Source of the DNA: Strongyloides papillosus
Lineage: Eukaryota; Nematoda; Chromadorea; Rhabditida; Strongyloididae
Direction: 5' to 3'
Assembly (NCBI GenBank): GCA_005656395.1
Contig: SRSI01000028.1
Location: forward strand, 1,550,001-1,614,000
DNA: 64,000 bases
Of this stretch, positions 40,094 to 52,581 are shown in pieces. Position numbers and translations under genes: made by a program. Each line of letters opens with the position of its first letter. Position 1 is the stretch's first letter. The notes below the pieces were generated by a model that worked only from the letters and a program-made list of their open reading frames with translations, was not told where the DNA came from and did no database searches.

Positions 40094-42029
40094 ACTCAGA
40101 TTCAGAATTAAAGTATACAACAAGTACAAATGACATTATATTTAAAAACAATTGTTTACAAAATATTCCTTTGGATGAACCGAAAATTGAAGAGACTAAG
40201 ATGAAAAAAAGAAATACAAATTTGGAGATTTATTTAAATAAGGTAAAAAATTTTTATAATGAGAGAAAAAAAACATTTCGTTGCATTTTTTACTCTATTA
40301 CATTAATACTCTATCATGTATACCTTGTATTTGCTGTTTTGAATGATGCAAAAAAAGCTAAAGCAATTTTAATTACAACAGGAATCTTTTGGTTTATTTT
40401 TTTATTTTTTATTATAAAAAATTATATTTTGATAAATGCTAGGAACATAAAGTTATGTCATGGACAAAATTTAACTTTCCATTTAGAAAAAAGGCATGAA
40501 TTATGGGGAAAATATGGGAGAAATTTTAAAATTCAATGTATATTTTATTCAATAATATTTATTGGTATTGCAATATTCATTGAAAGAGATACTAAAAATG
40601 ATAGATCAAGATTACAAGGCTTATTTGGTTTAGTATTTTTTATTTTATCGATGTTTATTTTTTCAAAATCAAGAAAAAATGTATGTACTTTTTGCTTATA
40701 TTTCAATACAATTTATTTTTTAGATAAATTGGTTTACTGTTATTAATGGATATCTTGTACAATTCTTTATGGCTTTATTTGTATTAAAAGTTGATTTTGG
40801 GATAGCAATCTTAAATAAAATATCAAATGAAATTATTAAATTCTTAAGTTCAACATATGCTGGTACAGATTTTGTTTACGGACATCTATCGTCACCACCC
40901 AAAATATGTGGAATAAATGAAGTATTCATTTTTAAAATCCTTCAAGTACTAATATTTTTTAATGCTGTTGTTGTGATACTTAATTATTTTAATATTATAC
41001 CAATAATTTTAAAATATATATCAGGAGTTATACGCTTAGTTCTTGGAATCTCCTCAGTAGAATCTTTTAATGCCTGTGCTTGTGTTTTACTTGGGATGAC
41101 TGAAGGTCCAATTTTAATAAAAAATTACATACCAAAAATGACGTTATCAGAGCTTCATACATTATGTAGCAGTGGTTTTGCATGTATTGCTGGATCATTA
41201 TTCGCAGCATATATAAGTTTAGGTGCTTGTCCAGTTTATTTAATTACCTCATCATTATTAAGTGCTCCTGGATCTATAGCTGCTTCAAAATTATTATATC
41301 CCGAGACAGAAGAGTCTGTTTTACAGAAAGAAAAAGATATAAATATTGAGGAAGAGAAAGGAAATTTATTGGAAAAAGTTAGTACTGAGGCAATTATTGC
41401 TGCAGGATGGATTGCTGCTATTGGAGCTAATTTAATTGTCTTCTTAGCACTATTATTTTTTTTAGATAATTCAATACAATATTTTGGTGATCTTGTTGGT
41501 ATTAAAGATATTTCATTTTCCTTATTATTAGGTTATGCATTTTATCCATTAGCTTACCTTATGGGAGTATCAGATGGATCAGAGAATATATTAGGTGTAG
41601 CAAAATTAATGGGTACAAAAACATTTTTAAATGAATTTATTGCATATCGAAAACTTGGTGAAATGGTATCAATAAAACCATCAATATTGACAGAGAAATC
41701 TGCAATGATTGCGACATTCGCTTTATGTGGTTTTTCTAATATTAGTTCAATAGGTATTCAATTAGCTGTTCTTGGGAGTATGGCTCCAAGTAGAAAAGTA
41801 GATTTAGCTAAAATTATTGTTCGATCATTAGTAACAGGATCTATATCTACATTTTGGACCGCAACGTTAGCAGGTATATTTAAGATCATATTTACTACTA
41901 TAAAGAAAATAATTATAAATATTGTATTTAGGTATTATTATTGGAAATCCAACTATTTGTAAGCCTGCGGCACATAATAGCGAATGTCTTGATATTGAAA
42001 AAGCTATTGATTTTATGAAAAATTATTAA
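40060..42029 (+). CDS. Concentrative nucleoside transporter (SLC28/CNT family)
   Basis: Spliced model of 622 aa: exons 40060-40680, 40724-41873 and 41932-42029; introns of 43 and 58 nt. CNT proteins import nucleosides across the plasma membrane with Na+ or H+. After a cytosolic Lys-rich N-terminus, membrane helices begin near residue 75. INWFTVINGYLVQFFMALF is the typical CNT segment before the first re-entrant loop. Other landmarks are GMTEGPILIKNYI, the LCSSGFACIAGSLFAAYISLG stretch, LLSAPGSIAASKL, and the family signature GTKTFLNEFIAY. CALCGFSNISSIGIQLAVLG in my reading (TFALCGFSN) marks the late substrate-binding helices. Length is near human CNT1 (649 aa). Substrate class is not predicted. 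Confidence 0.95.
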
Positions 42030-42243
42030 AAACAATATTTTTTTAATAAATTTTATCAAATAAATGGTTCAAACATTTTGGAGAAAAAAAAGATAACATT
42101 AAATTTATTAAAAAAGTCCTTGTAGAAAATTATTCCATGCTTTTGATTGTTGTTTTATAAAATTTTAAAATTGAGAGTCAATTAGTATTTTTATTTAAAA
42201 AGTGCTTATATACAGCAAAATAATTTTTTTAAAATCACATAAA

Positions 42244-43380
42244 ATTAGTACCATTGTATAGATCGTGGAATTTTACATTGTAATTTATCAAAAGTTTTCA
42301 AATTGTAATGTTAAAATCATTGAAAAAATTTGTCGAAAATAAAAATAATTTTGTTTGTTTTCAATACTTTTGGAAAAAGAACTCATGTATTATGACATAA
42401 TTGTGAGAATCATATGAATCTCTAAATAAAATTATATGAAATTAGATTAAGTCGATAAAACATGAAGCTTTACATCGGAATGTTTTATTTCTCGAGAAGT
42501 ACAATGTTAAAATTATGAGAAAACAATAAAATCAAAAAAGTAATTTGTTTCTTTATATCAATTTTATCAAGAACAAAAATATTATTATCAAAAAGTTAGT
42601 CTTTAGAAGTTTATGAAACTTGCTAAATCAATATTATATGAAGTTACATATTTGAATTTATCAATAGTATTACATGCATAATACAAAATTTTTGAGATAT
42701 GCTTCAAAAGATAAGGAAATATTGATATTGATTTATTTTCAAATTTAAAAAAAATCCATGTCTCAAAAAAATTACAATCAAAATCAGTTAGAGTTAGTTT
42801 TATTCGATAGATCATAAAGTTTTACGTTAGAATGAATGACCAATTTAGAAGTTCAATGTTAAAATAATTAAAATCAATAATAAACTAAAAATAGTAATAT
42901 TTTTACATATAACAGTTTTTTATAACAAAAATATTAATATCAAAAGAATTGGGTCGTTAGAATCCCATAAAGTTAGTTCCATTCAATAAACTATAAAGTT
43001 TTAAGTTAGAATTAATAATTCTTCCTTTGTGTGTAATAAAAAATTCTCGAGACATGTTTTAAAAACTTTATATCAGATTTTTTTAAAACTTTTAACAAGA
43101 AAAATATATATCAAGAAAGAATAATCAGAATTGCCTAAATTTGTTTCCGTTCAACAGACCATGGAGTTTTACTTTGAAAATTACGAGTGGTTACAGAACT
43201 TTAATAGTAAAATTTTAAGAAATGCATTAAAAATTAATCAAAATTTAGCCTATTTTTAATACATATTTACAGAAGATTTAATATTTAATGAAATAATTAT
43301 CATAACCTTACGAATTCATGCATAAAATTGGATTAAATAGATAGTACATAAGAAATTATCTCAGAATCATACAATCTACA
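42244..43380. repeat. Degenerate tandem repeat, period about 180 bp, at least seven units
   Basis: A recurring block of the form TT-x-TTC-x-ATAGA-x-CAT-AAGTTTTAC-x-TTAGAAT is found starting near 42244, 42442, 42622, 42797, 42975, 43143 and 43325. That gives spacings of 198, 180, 175, 178, 168 and 182 bases. Several units continue with a second shared block resembling AAGTTCAATGTTAAAATTATT (clear in the first, second, fourth and sixth units). Copies are strongly diverged, so the array is old. There is no open reading frame through the units. It could be a decayed satellite or the remains of a repeated coding sequence. Confidence 0.65.
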
Positions 43381-43439
43381 AACAACAAAAGTAGCCCAAT
43401 ATTAAATTTTTTTTTATTGTATGACAAGAAATATAGATT

Positions 43440-44320
43440 TTAAGCTAATGACATGAGTTTAGTTAGGAAAGGGTGGTATAATTATATAGTCCTTGGTTTT
43501 TTTAAAGGATTTAAATAAACCCACTACTTTATTGGTAAAATTGACATTTAGTAAGAAAAATTTTGGGCTTAGTGACTTATTCTTTCTAAAATGGAAATAT
43601 TCTGTGATTACCCCTTCCTTCTGAAACTTGTTATATAGCAAGTTTCAAAAGTGAAACTTTCCTAGGTTGTGGAAATACCACTATTAGGAAGTTATTCAAC
43701 ATTAAGTTGATTCCCTAGCTTTACTAACAGGCTAGTAGATAGGACCCGGTAATAGAGCAAAATGCCACAAGAATCGTCGTATTAAAATATGCGGAAGTTG
43801 TCTTTGGATCTAATGAGCTTGTGGATTGAGTAGTAAGCCTTCGTAAAATGAGTTGATAGGTGAGACGTAGGAAATGCCATCAGGGCAAAAAACAATAGTA
43901 ATTGTTGTTTTAAACGATGCAAAAGTCTTAGAACAAACTAAAACTATAAAACTGAGTTGTAAAAGTCCATAGTAAGGCAGGTAGGTGTGAAGAAGATATT
44001 GCAGATACAATAGGTTCCTAAGGAAACATTGTTCCAAACAACGTTGAAGCTGTCCTGGGAACCGACAAAGCTTGTTGAATTGGTTGTAGAATTTTTAGTG
44101 ATTTTTTAACTGACGACTACCAAAAGGACAATATTCTTCATATTAGGCTTGCTATAAATGATTTATGTGTCAATCTATAAACCAGTAACTTGATTCTTAC
44201 TATCTTTTAAGATGTTTGGTAGTTGAACATTAAGAGTTACCAAGGAAATTATTCTTTTAAGAAGAAGATGCTTTTAGGTGATTCGTAAGCCATTTTTGAA
44301 GCAAATATACTGTTAATTAA
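43440..44320. pseudogene. GC-elevated relic with no intact ORF, possibly dead coding or transposon sequence
   Basis: This stretch has many more G/C words than its surroundings (for example GATAGGACCCGGTAATAGAG near 43739 and GCTGTCCTGGGAACCGACAA at 44049-44068), similar to exons in this window. All six frames are interrupted within about 80 codons. Minus-strand frames at 43459-43641 and 43810-44037 and short plus-strand frames around 44030-44130 look coding-like but match no family I recognise. A hairpin (TGAAACTTG / CAAGTTTCA, 43622-43647) lies inside. Best read as a decayed gene or mobile element; a long ncRNA is an alternative. Confidence 0.4.
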
Positions 44321-44754
44321 TAATTATTATTCTATTTACATTTCTTGAGCACAGTAGTAGAATTCTTAATAAGAAAAATAGTATTATTGAGATAATAAAT
44401 ATTTGATATAACACTATGTTCATTTGATCTATAGTAAAGTGACTTGCTTATGACTCCCTTAAAATTTTATACTAATATTATAGTTCGTTAAAAGAATATA
44501 AATTCGAGATTACACTTATTTTACGGATAAAAAGCCTTAAAAAATTTGCATTAATTTATCCATGTGATTGTTTTTTAAAGCTTTTAATATATTTAATCAA
44601 CACATTAATAAATTTATTTTAAAGATTTTTAATAATTAAATATTAGCTATGCATTTTTTGATATATCCTTGCACAATTACATTTTTTACATTCGTATTAT
44701 TCTTATCAAGTTTTTAGGACATTCTAACTTTAACTTTATAGATTTACAAATTTT

Positions 44755-46338
44755 TTATTTGCTTGTTTTATTCTTAAGCATCTCAGATTTTTCTTCTATA
44801 ACTTGTTGTTCTAAATTTTTAGTTACCGCAGCATTAAATTGATACAATCCAATTAATGGGAAAATAAATAAAATTCCTATGAAACAGTAACAGAAAGTTG
44901 ACCCCATTAACCAAAATACTAAAAACAAATAAAACAATAATATAATATTAATTTTTACTAACTTGATGATGTAAAAATGGGACCTATAGCTCTTGCTAAT
45001 GCTCCTAGACTTCGAAATACTCCCATTGTTGTTCCTTTATTTGAATCCGAACACATTTCAGCAACCATTGATGTTAAGCATGGGACGATAAAGGCAGATG
45101 CTAAAAAGTTATTAATTAATTACCTAATTATTTATATGTTACCAATAGAATACATAGTTAAACCAATTCCGAAACCAACCATGTTATTGGAGAGGGCAAT
45201 TACTACATAAGATGGGATTATAATCAATATTGCAATGAGAACTGTTTTTAATTGCCTTTCACTTGGTATCCTCCTTAATATCCCACCTGAAAAAGATAAA
45301 TTAAACGAAAAATTTAGGAAAACTTTCTAACCCTGTAAAATAATCATCAAAATACCAATATAAAAGTACATCTTTCCTTGGTCACTAGACGTAAAAGAAA
45401 ACTTTTGATGCGTTAAAAATGACAATGTAAATTCTAAACCGGAATAAAAAAATAAATACATAAAATAGGATCCACTTAAATTTTTAATATTTTCATGTTT
45501 CTCCTTACTAACACTTCCAACAATAGCTTCATAATTAAACAATGATTTTGGATTAACATATAAAACAACTTTTTGATATATGTGATTTATTTTTTGTTTT
45601 CTAATTATTAAAGTTTCTTTTAAAAATATTACAACAATAACTAGTTCTATAACTGATGTGATAACAGAAAAAATTGCTACCGGTATATCTTTTCTTGTAT
45701 TCATTGTTGCCGTTGAAAGTATTGCTCCAATTAATGGTCCAATGATGAAACCAACAGAAAATGCAATACCAATTAAAGCAATACCTTTAACTTTTTTTTT
45801 ACTGTCACAAATATCGGCCGCGATTGCAATACTTATTGAGGTACTAGCTTTAGTCAAACCACCAACAACACGTGATAAAAAGAATATTGTAAAAGAATCA
45901 GCAAAATACCAAAGAATGTATGATATTAAAGAACCAATTATTGAAATAATTAATATAGGTTTGCGACCGTAAACATCAGAAAGTCCTCCAAATAATGGAA
46001 AACAAAAAAATTGTAATAATGAGTACAGAAATCCTAAGAAACCACCATATAATACTAAATTGTATCTTGAATCACTTGGAATGTGTAGAAAATCTTGTAA
46101 AAGGGTTATTGAAGTATTCATGTATTTAAGAAGAAGATCCTTTTAAATTAAAAAACAAATGTAAGTTTGTATTTAGGTTATTTAGACTTACATTATCATT
46201 TGTAACTGAATATTTCTCAAAGATTGATGGAAATAATGGTAATATTGAAGCAAAAGCAATAAGATCAAGAGTTAATATTATAGTTAAAATAGCCAATGAC
46301 TTATTTTCCTCCGATTTATTCATACTATCACTAGACAT
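44755..46338 (-). CDS. Major facilitator transporter, MFSD10/TETRAN-like
   Basis: Spliced model of 466 aa: exons 46338-46192, 46139-45332, 45286-45143, 45100-44963 and 44918-44755; introns of 52, 45, 42 and 44 nt. Two donors read GTTAG instead of GTAAG. The MFS motif A GGLSDVYGRKP follows TM2, RVVGGLTKAS and SVGFIIGPLIGAILS mark TM4 and TM5, and about 12 hydrophobic segments can be counted. The exon 4 segment (TTMGVFRSLGALARAIGP) matches the late-helix motif of the MFSD10/tetracycline-efflux-like branch, thought to export organic anions. Length agrees with MFSD10 (about 455 aa). Start MSSDSMNKSEENKS gives a short cytosolic N-terminus before TM1. Substrate is unknown. Confidence 0.9.
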
Positions 46339-49300
46339 TATGTCAAAATAAATAAAAATTTTTTATAGTAAAATTTATTATTTTTATATATTTAATCTGA
46401 AAGTATATTTTTGTATTTTTATCTATTATTGGTAAAAGGAAGTTTACTTTTAAAGAAAGAAACAATTTTTACTATTTTAAACAACTTTAGTGAAAATCTA
46501 GTAGCTAAACAAATAGATTAATAATGTGAAATGATGAAACATAAAGAAAATAATTAGATAAACTAGAATATTAATTGAACATGCTTTTGTTTACCAATAT
46601 AAAATGTACATTTAATGGAAATTAAATAAATATTAATTAAAGAAACTCTTATTAATATATTACCTCTTAATAATATATTGGAATAATTAAACAAATATGG
46701 TATATTCCAACAATTGTAGTAATGAAAAGAAATCAATTGGTTTGATTTCTCCATAACAAAATATAAATTTTGTGTAGATGAAAAAATATATTATTAATAA
46801 TTTTAGTAAAAAATATATATGTTAATTGACGTAAACTTTCATATAAAATGACAATAATTAGTGACGACAAAGTATAAAGTAATTATAAACTTTTGTATAT
46901 TAAATGTTATTGAATTGCTTATTTTTAATGTATTATATGTAGATATTTATTTTAATCGTAAATTTTTCTTAAATTATATATTAATAATATATATTGTAAT
47001 GATGAATGTTAAAATAAAATTATTATAATTTACAATAATAATTATAGTTTCTTTAAATAAAATTTATGTAAAATAATGTAGAAATTCAATATCATTTTAT
47101 TTAAGATTAATTGAAAATTGATTATATGATTGGATATACACATAAATTTTAGAAGTATTGAGATAATATAGTTTAGATGAATAAAATTTTACATGAGAGA
47201 AAGGAAATTAAAGAGGATATACATACATATGAAGATAATAATCACAGAAATGCATACATTATTGTACTATATGTAACATTTGATATATAGAATATAAAAT
47301 TTTGATATTTGTTGAACTGTTTTGAAGGTTGTTTTGATTTTGCCTTTTCAAATATATAAAAATGTAAAAAGTATATTGGTTTGTCATTGTGAACAAGTTT
47401 TTTTAATCATTTTTATTATTTATATATTAACTGTATATTCCTTAATTTCAATTAACATTAAAAATGACATAATATTATACTATTTTTTTGAAATGCATTT
47501 AAGTAGAAATAAATTTTACAGATGATTAAAATACACTTCATCTTTTTATTTTTTCTCATCTTCAAATCTTGAAGAGATATTTTTAAAAAGAATGCACTTT
47601 AGAAATGACTCGTATTTAAAAGAAAATCTACAACAAATATTAATTTTTTTTTTCCAAACAAACAAACTTAATATTTTTACATTTAATAATTCTTTAATTT
47701 AGTAATAAATTTCATTAAGATTAAACATGTTTACTATATAGAAGTCGTCTGTAATTCTGTTTTTTTTTCAATTACTTTTCCATTATGAATGATAATAATT
47801 TTTTGAAAAATTACCAAAAAAACTTTAAAAGCACTTATAATTTAAAGAAGAAGTTAGTTTATTATTATTGATTATTGATAAGTTGTTTTTATATATTTTA
47901 TATTTTACATTATGCTCTAATATAAATATACTAATGTTATATATTGGTTGTTTGGTTAAAATAAAAAAAAACTGATTTTAAAAGTTAAAAATTCTTTTTA
48001 TAAACAAAAATGATTATTTTCCACTCTCTTTTTGTAAAATTAGTCTTTAAAGATATAAATATTTTATAAGTTTTTACCATAATAATTATATTATATACAA
48101 GAAAATAACTACGGATAACATTAATACATAATAAATGTATAGTTACATTAAATTGCTTAATGATTTCTCAAAATTATTTAAGAAGCCTTTCTAATGCTCC
48201 TTCCTTTCAATATTTCTCCCTTTGACTTCTCAATACACTTTATTATGTGAATCTTTTAATTTAATGGTTTTATTTTCTCATATTTCATGCATTGAAATCA
48301 AAGTTTATCAAGAAAATATCATTTGTTATAAAAAGTGTCTTGTATATAAAACTACTTATATAATTTTTACTCTCAAAAATATTATTTTCAATAACTTTTT
48401 GAAATATGTCTTGAAATATAACTCCTCTTTGTAGAGAATCATTTTTATATTATATTGAATGAATTCTATTTGTCATTATTCTAACAGAATTATTTTATAT
48501 GAAATTAAACTACTAGAAAATTTTATTAGCAATTTTCTTTTTGAAAAAGTATTTTATACTTTTGAAAGACAATTACTTTGTCAATTTTGCCTATACTCTA
48601 TATAACTGTTATTATATATGTCTTAAAATATTATATATGAAGTTGTCAAAATATGTCTTAATAATAAGAAGCCTTTTTAGTATACTAATCATTTTATTCC
48701 AGAATCTTCCTTCTATAATTTTATTGTATACTTATTTTAAATCTCTAAATGTCAATATCATTTCTTTAGAACTTAATTCTGAACCAAACCTTATCTGTTT
48801 ATTTTTCTCTCCTTTATGCGCACCCTATCAATGTTTATTTGAAGGAAAAGAAGAAGCAACAAATACTAATAAGTAACAATACAATGTTATATATACATTT
48901 ATTGTTCTCAATTACCATTAAGTTTAATTGTATTATCAAATTGAAATAATTAATTTTTTTCATTAAAGATACCCAAAAATTCATTAAAGCACATCTTGTT
49001 TCAACAGTATTAATTCTTTACCTCCTCTGAAAACCTTCAATCAAAGTGTTTCTAGTATTGTTTATTTAATGATTTATATATTGATCATCAATTAAAGCTG
49101 TTAACTTGAATATAATTTCAACAATCACTATCTCATTTGTATAAACTATCTTATATTAAAAAATATTTAACCTTTCATATTTTTAATCAAACATAAATAA
49201 TATGAGAAAACTTCATAAATTATACATTACTTTTGTCTTTGTCAATGTAATTTTAAAGTTTAACTTTTAAAATAATATACACTTTTCTTTATTTTAAAAA

Positions 49301-50553
49301 ATTATACATTTTCGCCATTCTCACATAACCAACTTTATGATTAAAATTTATTTGAATGTGGAATGGTAAAAAATGTAAACAAGGCAATATATGTATTTAT
49401 TTAATTACAAATTAACTTTTACTATACAATGTATTCATAAACTTTTCTTTCTTCAAACATTCACTTTTCCTTTACCACTTATAGCATTAACATTTTTGTC
49501 ACAATTTTCTTTTTATCACTGGAAAAATTTTTTTATATATTATCATTTACTATCAAAAAATTTTTTCTCCTATCCAGTGTAAAGGAAAAATATAACGTTA
49601 TTTTTTCTTCTACTAAGTTAAAAATTATTAATGTTCTGGCCGATTAAAAAAATCCTCATATTATTAACAATTTATTAAAGAATCCTTAGCATTTGTCTTA
49701 TGATATCGTATTTATTACACAATCCATAACAATGTTAATATTGTAATTAATCACCCATAACTTTGCATATATTAATAGATTTTTTTAAACAATTATCTAC
49801 TCTTTTTATTGATTAATCTTTAAGCATATATCTACATAAAAACTATATAATAATTGAACATTTTTAAGTCTTTATTAATAAAAGTAAGCTATATCATATT
49901 CTACACATATCTCACTATAATACTATAAAAACTTTGCTTCCTCTTTCATATTTTTATCCTCTTTATATAATACCTAAACATATCATTTATCGTTCACCTA
50001 TTTATACATATCATTTATGATACATTTTATTAAAAAGATAATCTAATTTTAGATGAAACTTCATAAAGATTTATCATATATATCGTAAAATCAATTAGCA
50101 TCTTTTCGATCTTTCTAAGTATATTTTTATACCTTTGCTTTATTAAAATAGTAATCATAAGTATGTATGATAAGGAAATGATTTATTATGCCATTTTGTT
50201 TAAATAACTTATGAATATTTGACGTATGATATATTATGAGATATTTCCAGCTGATATAATTTTAGTAACAATTTTTTATTTAAATTTATTTTCTTAAATA
50301 TATATTTCAATTTTATCTAGTACACTATAAAACAAAGTTTATTGTCATTACTATTAAAAAGGTTAATTTACTACTAGATGAAACAAAATATCACTAGGTG
50401 AATTTATTTCACTAATTTTACATTAAATTATTATAATTTAAATTGACATACATATACTTATTTTATACACATGATAAAATTATGTTTATATTTAAAAACA
50501 AACAATAATATTATTATTTTTAGTTATTATTTATAAAAAAAACTGTTATATAT
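46339..50553. other. 4.2-kb gene desert
   Basis: No supported gene. Frames at 46563-46754, 47322-47525, 48222-48434, 48541-48876 and 49391-49582 are Phe/Ile/Leu/Lys-rich; those at 48222 and 48541 start at TTG. The 48541 frame ends in a slightly more coding-like stretch (CLFEGKEEATNTNK), but there is no upstream exon or domain. The ends should contain the promoters of the flanking divergent genes. Confidence 0.5.
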
Positions 50554-52581
50554 ATGAATATTAATCATAAAACGTTCCTTGCCTTGTGTGAAGAAGGCAA
50601 TTATGAGGAAGTTCAAAAAATTTTAAATGGAAGAAATAAAAATAATTTTTTCCGTTTTCTGAGGTAATATTTTATTTTGTTACTTTAATATTTTTTGTTT
50701 TTCTCCAGGAGAATATTTAAAAAAAGTAATGGATGTAATTTAAGTAAAATTATAGACCCTAAGAATGAATATACTCCATTACATTATGGTGTATTGGGAA
50801 ATAATTTTAATTTAGTTAAAATATTACTAGAAAATGACCCCTCTTTAGTTTATGGGAGCGACGTAAAAGGATCTTATCCAATTTCTTTGGCAGCATACAA
50901 TGGGTACTATGATATTGTTGAATTATTATTAGAAAAAGATGTAAAAATGGTTAATTTTGCCAATAATGCTAAAGATACCCCTCTTCACTTGGCATCAATG
51001 AACGGACATGTTAAGGTTGTCTCTCTCCTTCTAAATAGGCATTGTGATACAAAAATTAAGAATGCAAGACAGGAGACAGCTTTAGATGTTGCTTGCAAAT
51101 ACGGACACGTCCAAGTTTGTCAAATTCTTATCGTTCATTGCCCTGAATTTGTTATTCAATCTAAAGTAGATAGTCATAGTGCTGAGGCCGGAAATAATGA
51201 TATTAAAAACATGTACCCACTTCATATTTGTGCACAAAATGGCCATAATAAATGTTTAAATTATTTATGTGAGTCAGGATTTGATGTAAATCATACACTC
51301 AAAGAAGGAACAGCGTTACATGCAGCAGCTGTATATGGGCATATAAATTGTATATTTATTTTACTTAAACATGGAGTTGATACTAAAATATTAAATGAAA
51401 GAGGATGTGATGTTATTAGAGAATTAGATAATCATATTAATCATCGTGGAACTAATATTACACAAGTAATGGAAAATAAAGAAATTTGGATGGAGGCGAA
51501 AAATATTATTGAAAGTTTTAATAAAGGAGTTTCCGTTGCGGTACTTGAAATGTCACAGAACATGAATAATAATAATAAAATTTGGATGAAAGTTCCTCAT
51601 AATTCTAATGTTAAAGGTACTGAAAATAATAATACTGTAGAATTTGAAGAAATTGTTGGAAAGAAACCTTTAGTAAATTTTGATCAACAATTTCAAAATG
51701 AGCTAAAAGAAAAGTTAGAGAAAAGGCAGGCTAAGGCTAATGATCTTCAAGAAATTTATAAGCAATTGTCATCTGTAAATAAGTCAAATGATAGTTTACT
51801 TAATAAAAATGAAACATTATCTAAACATGATCAATATAAGATTACACTTGAAAAACCACCAATCTCACCAACATCATCTCTCAAAAGTAACGGTAGTGGT
51901 TCAAAAAAAAGTAACGTTAAAACAATTAACAAATTGTCAGTTGATGAAAAGAATATTAATAAACAATTTACTACTCCTACTGAAAAGATCACAAATCATC
52001 CAATAGTAAAAGATATTTCAAAAATAACAACAACGACAATAATAAAAACAAAAAATAATAATGATGGAGGAACAAAATCTTATGATAATGTTCCACAGGT
52101 TGTTGTGGATGCACAACAATTAATTAATTGTCATTTAAAAAAAGATGAAAAAGATAATGAAAGGAGGGACGAAACGATGATATCTTCTACAATTAATAAA
52201 TTTCCAAAGACAAAAGAAGAGGTTTATGAATTAGTTAATGATATTAAAAAAAATGAAATGATAAAGATGAAGGAGGAAGAGGAAAGGAAAAATTTAAATA
52301 GTGAAGAAAATAAAATTGATGGAACTTTAAGATATGATAATTTAGGTGACGTATGGAAGGATATTGAGGTGAATAAAGAAAAAAATATTATTATTGATGA
52401 TAAAAAACATAATAATACAATGAGTGGAGAGGATATTAATAATTGTTGCAAAGAAATTAGTCCTAAAATAAGAACTTTACCCTGTAAAAAAGTTACATTT
52501 GAGGAGATAGAAAAAAAAGATGAAAGGAAGGAGGAGGTGGCGACGAAAGGTAATGATATAATAGTAAGTACCAGTGTTTGA
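50554..52581 (+). CDS. Ankyrin-repeat protein related to ANKS1 (Odin) N-terminus
   Basis: Spliced model of 660 aa: exons 50554-50663 and 50709-52581, with a 45-nt intron. Six ankyrin repeats span about residues 57-266, with hallmark cores TPLHYGVLGNN, DTPLHLASMNGHVKVVSLLL, ETALDVACKYGHVQVCQILI, YPLHICAQNGHNKCLNYL and GTALHAAAVYGHINCIFILL. Spacing, the ALDVACKYGH repeat and the GTALHAAA repeat closely parallel the ankyrin block of ANKS1A/B. Those proteins are adaptors that bind Eph receptors and regulate endocytic trafficking. The N-terminal start LCEEGNYEEVQKIL also fits. After the repeats come 390 residues of Lys/Glu/Asn-rich, low-complexity and coiled-coil-prone sequence. No SAM or PTB domain is visible before the stop. 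Either this is a reduced family member or further exons were lost. Confidence 0.85.

Larger units (their letters stand above)
42030..44754. other. Repeat- and relic-bearing intergenic region
   Basis: This 2.7-kb stretch between convergent genes is not ordinary spacer. Its left half is a decayed tandem repeat with a period of about 180 bp. Its middle (about 43440-44320) has visibly higher GC and no intact frame. Both are listed separately. The remainder (44320-44754) is plain AT-rich sequence including the transporter 3' UTR. Confidence 0.6.

Noticed and set aside
45658..45972. Plus-strand frame of 104 codons
   Set aside because: Antisense of the MFS transporter exon; no independent signal.
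48541..48876. 111-codon plus-strand frame
   Set aside because: Starts at TTG, mostly Ile/Leu/Tyr/Phe low complexity, no splice partner or domain.
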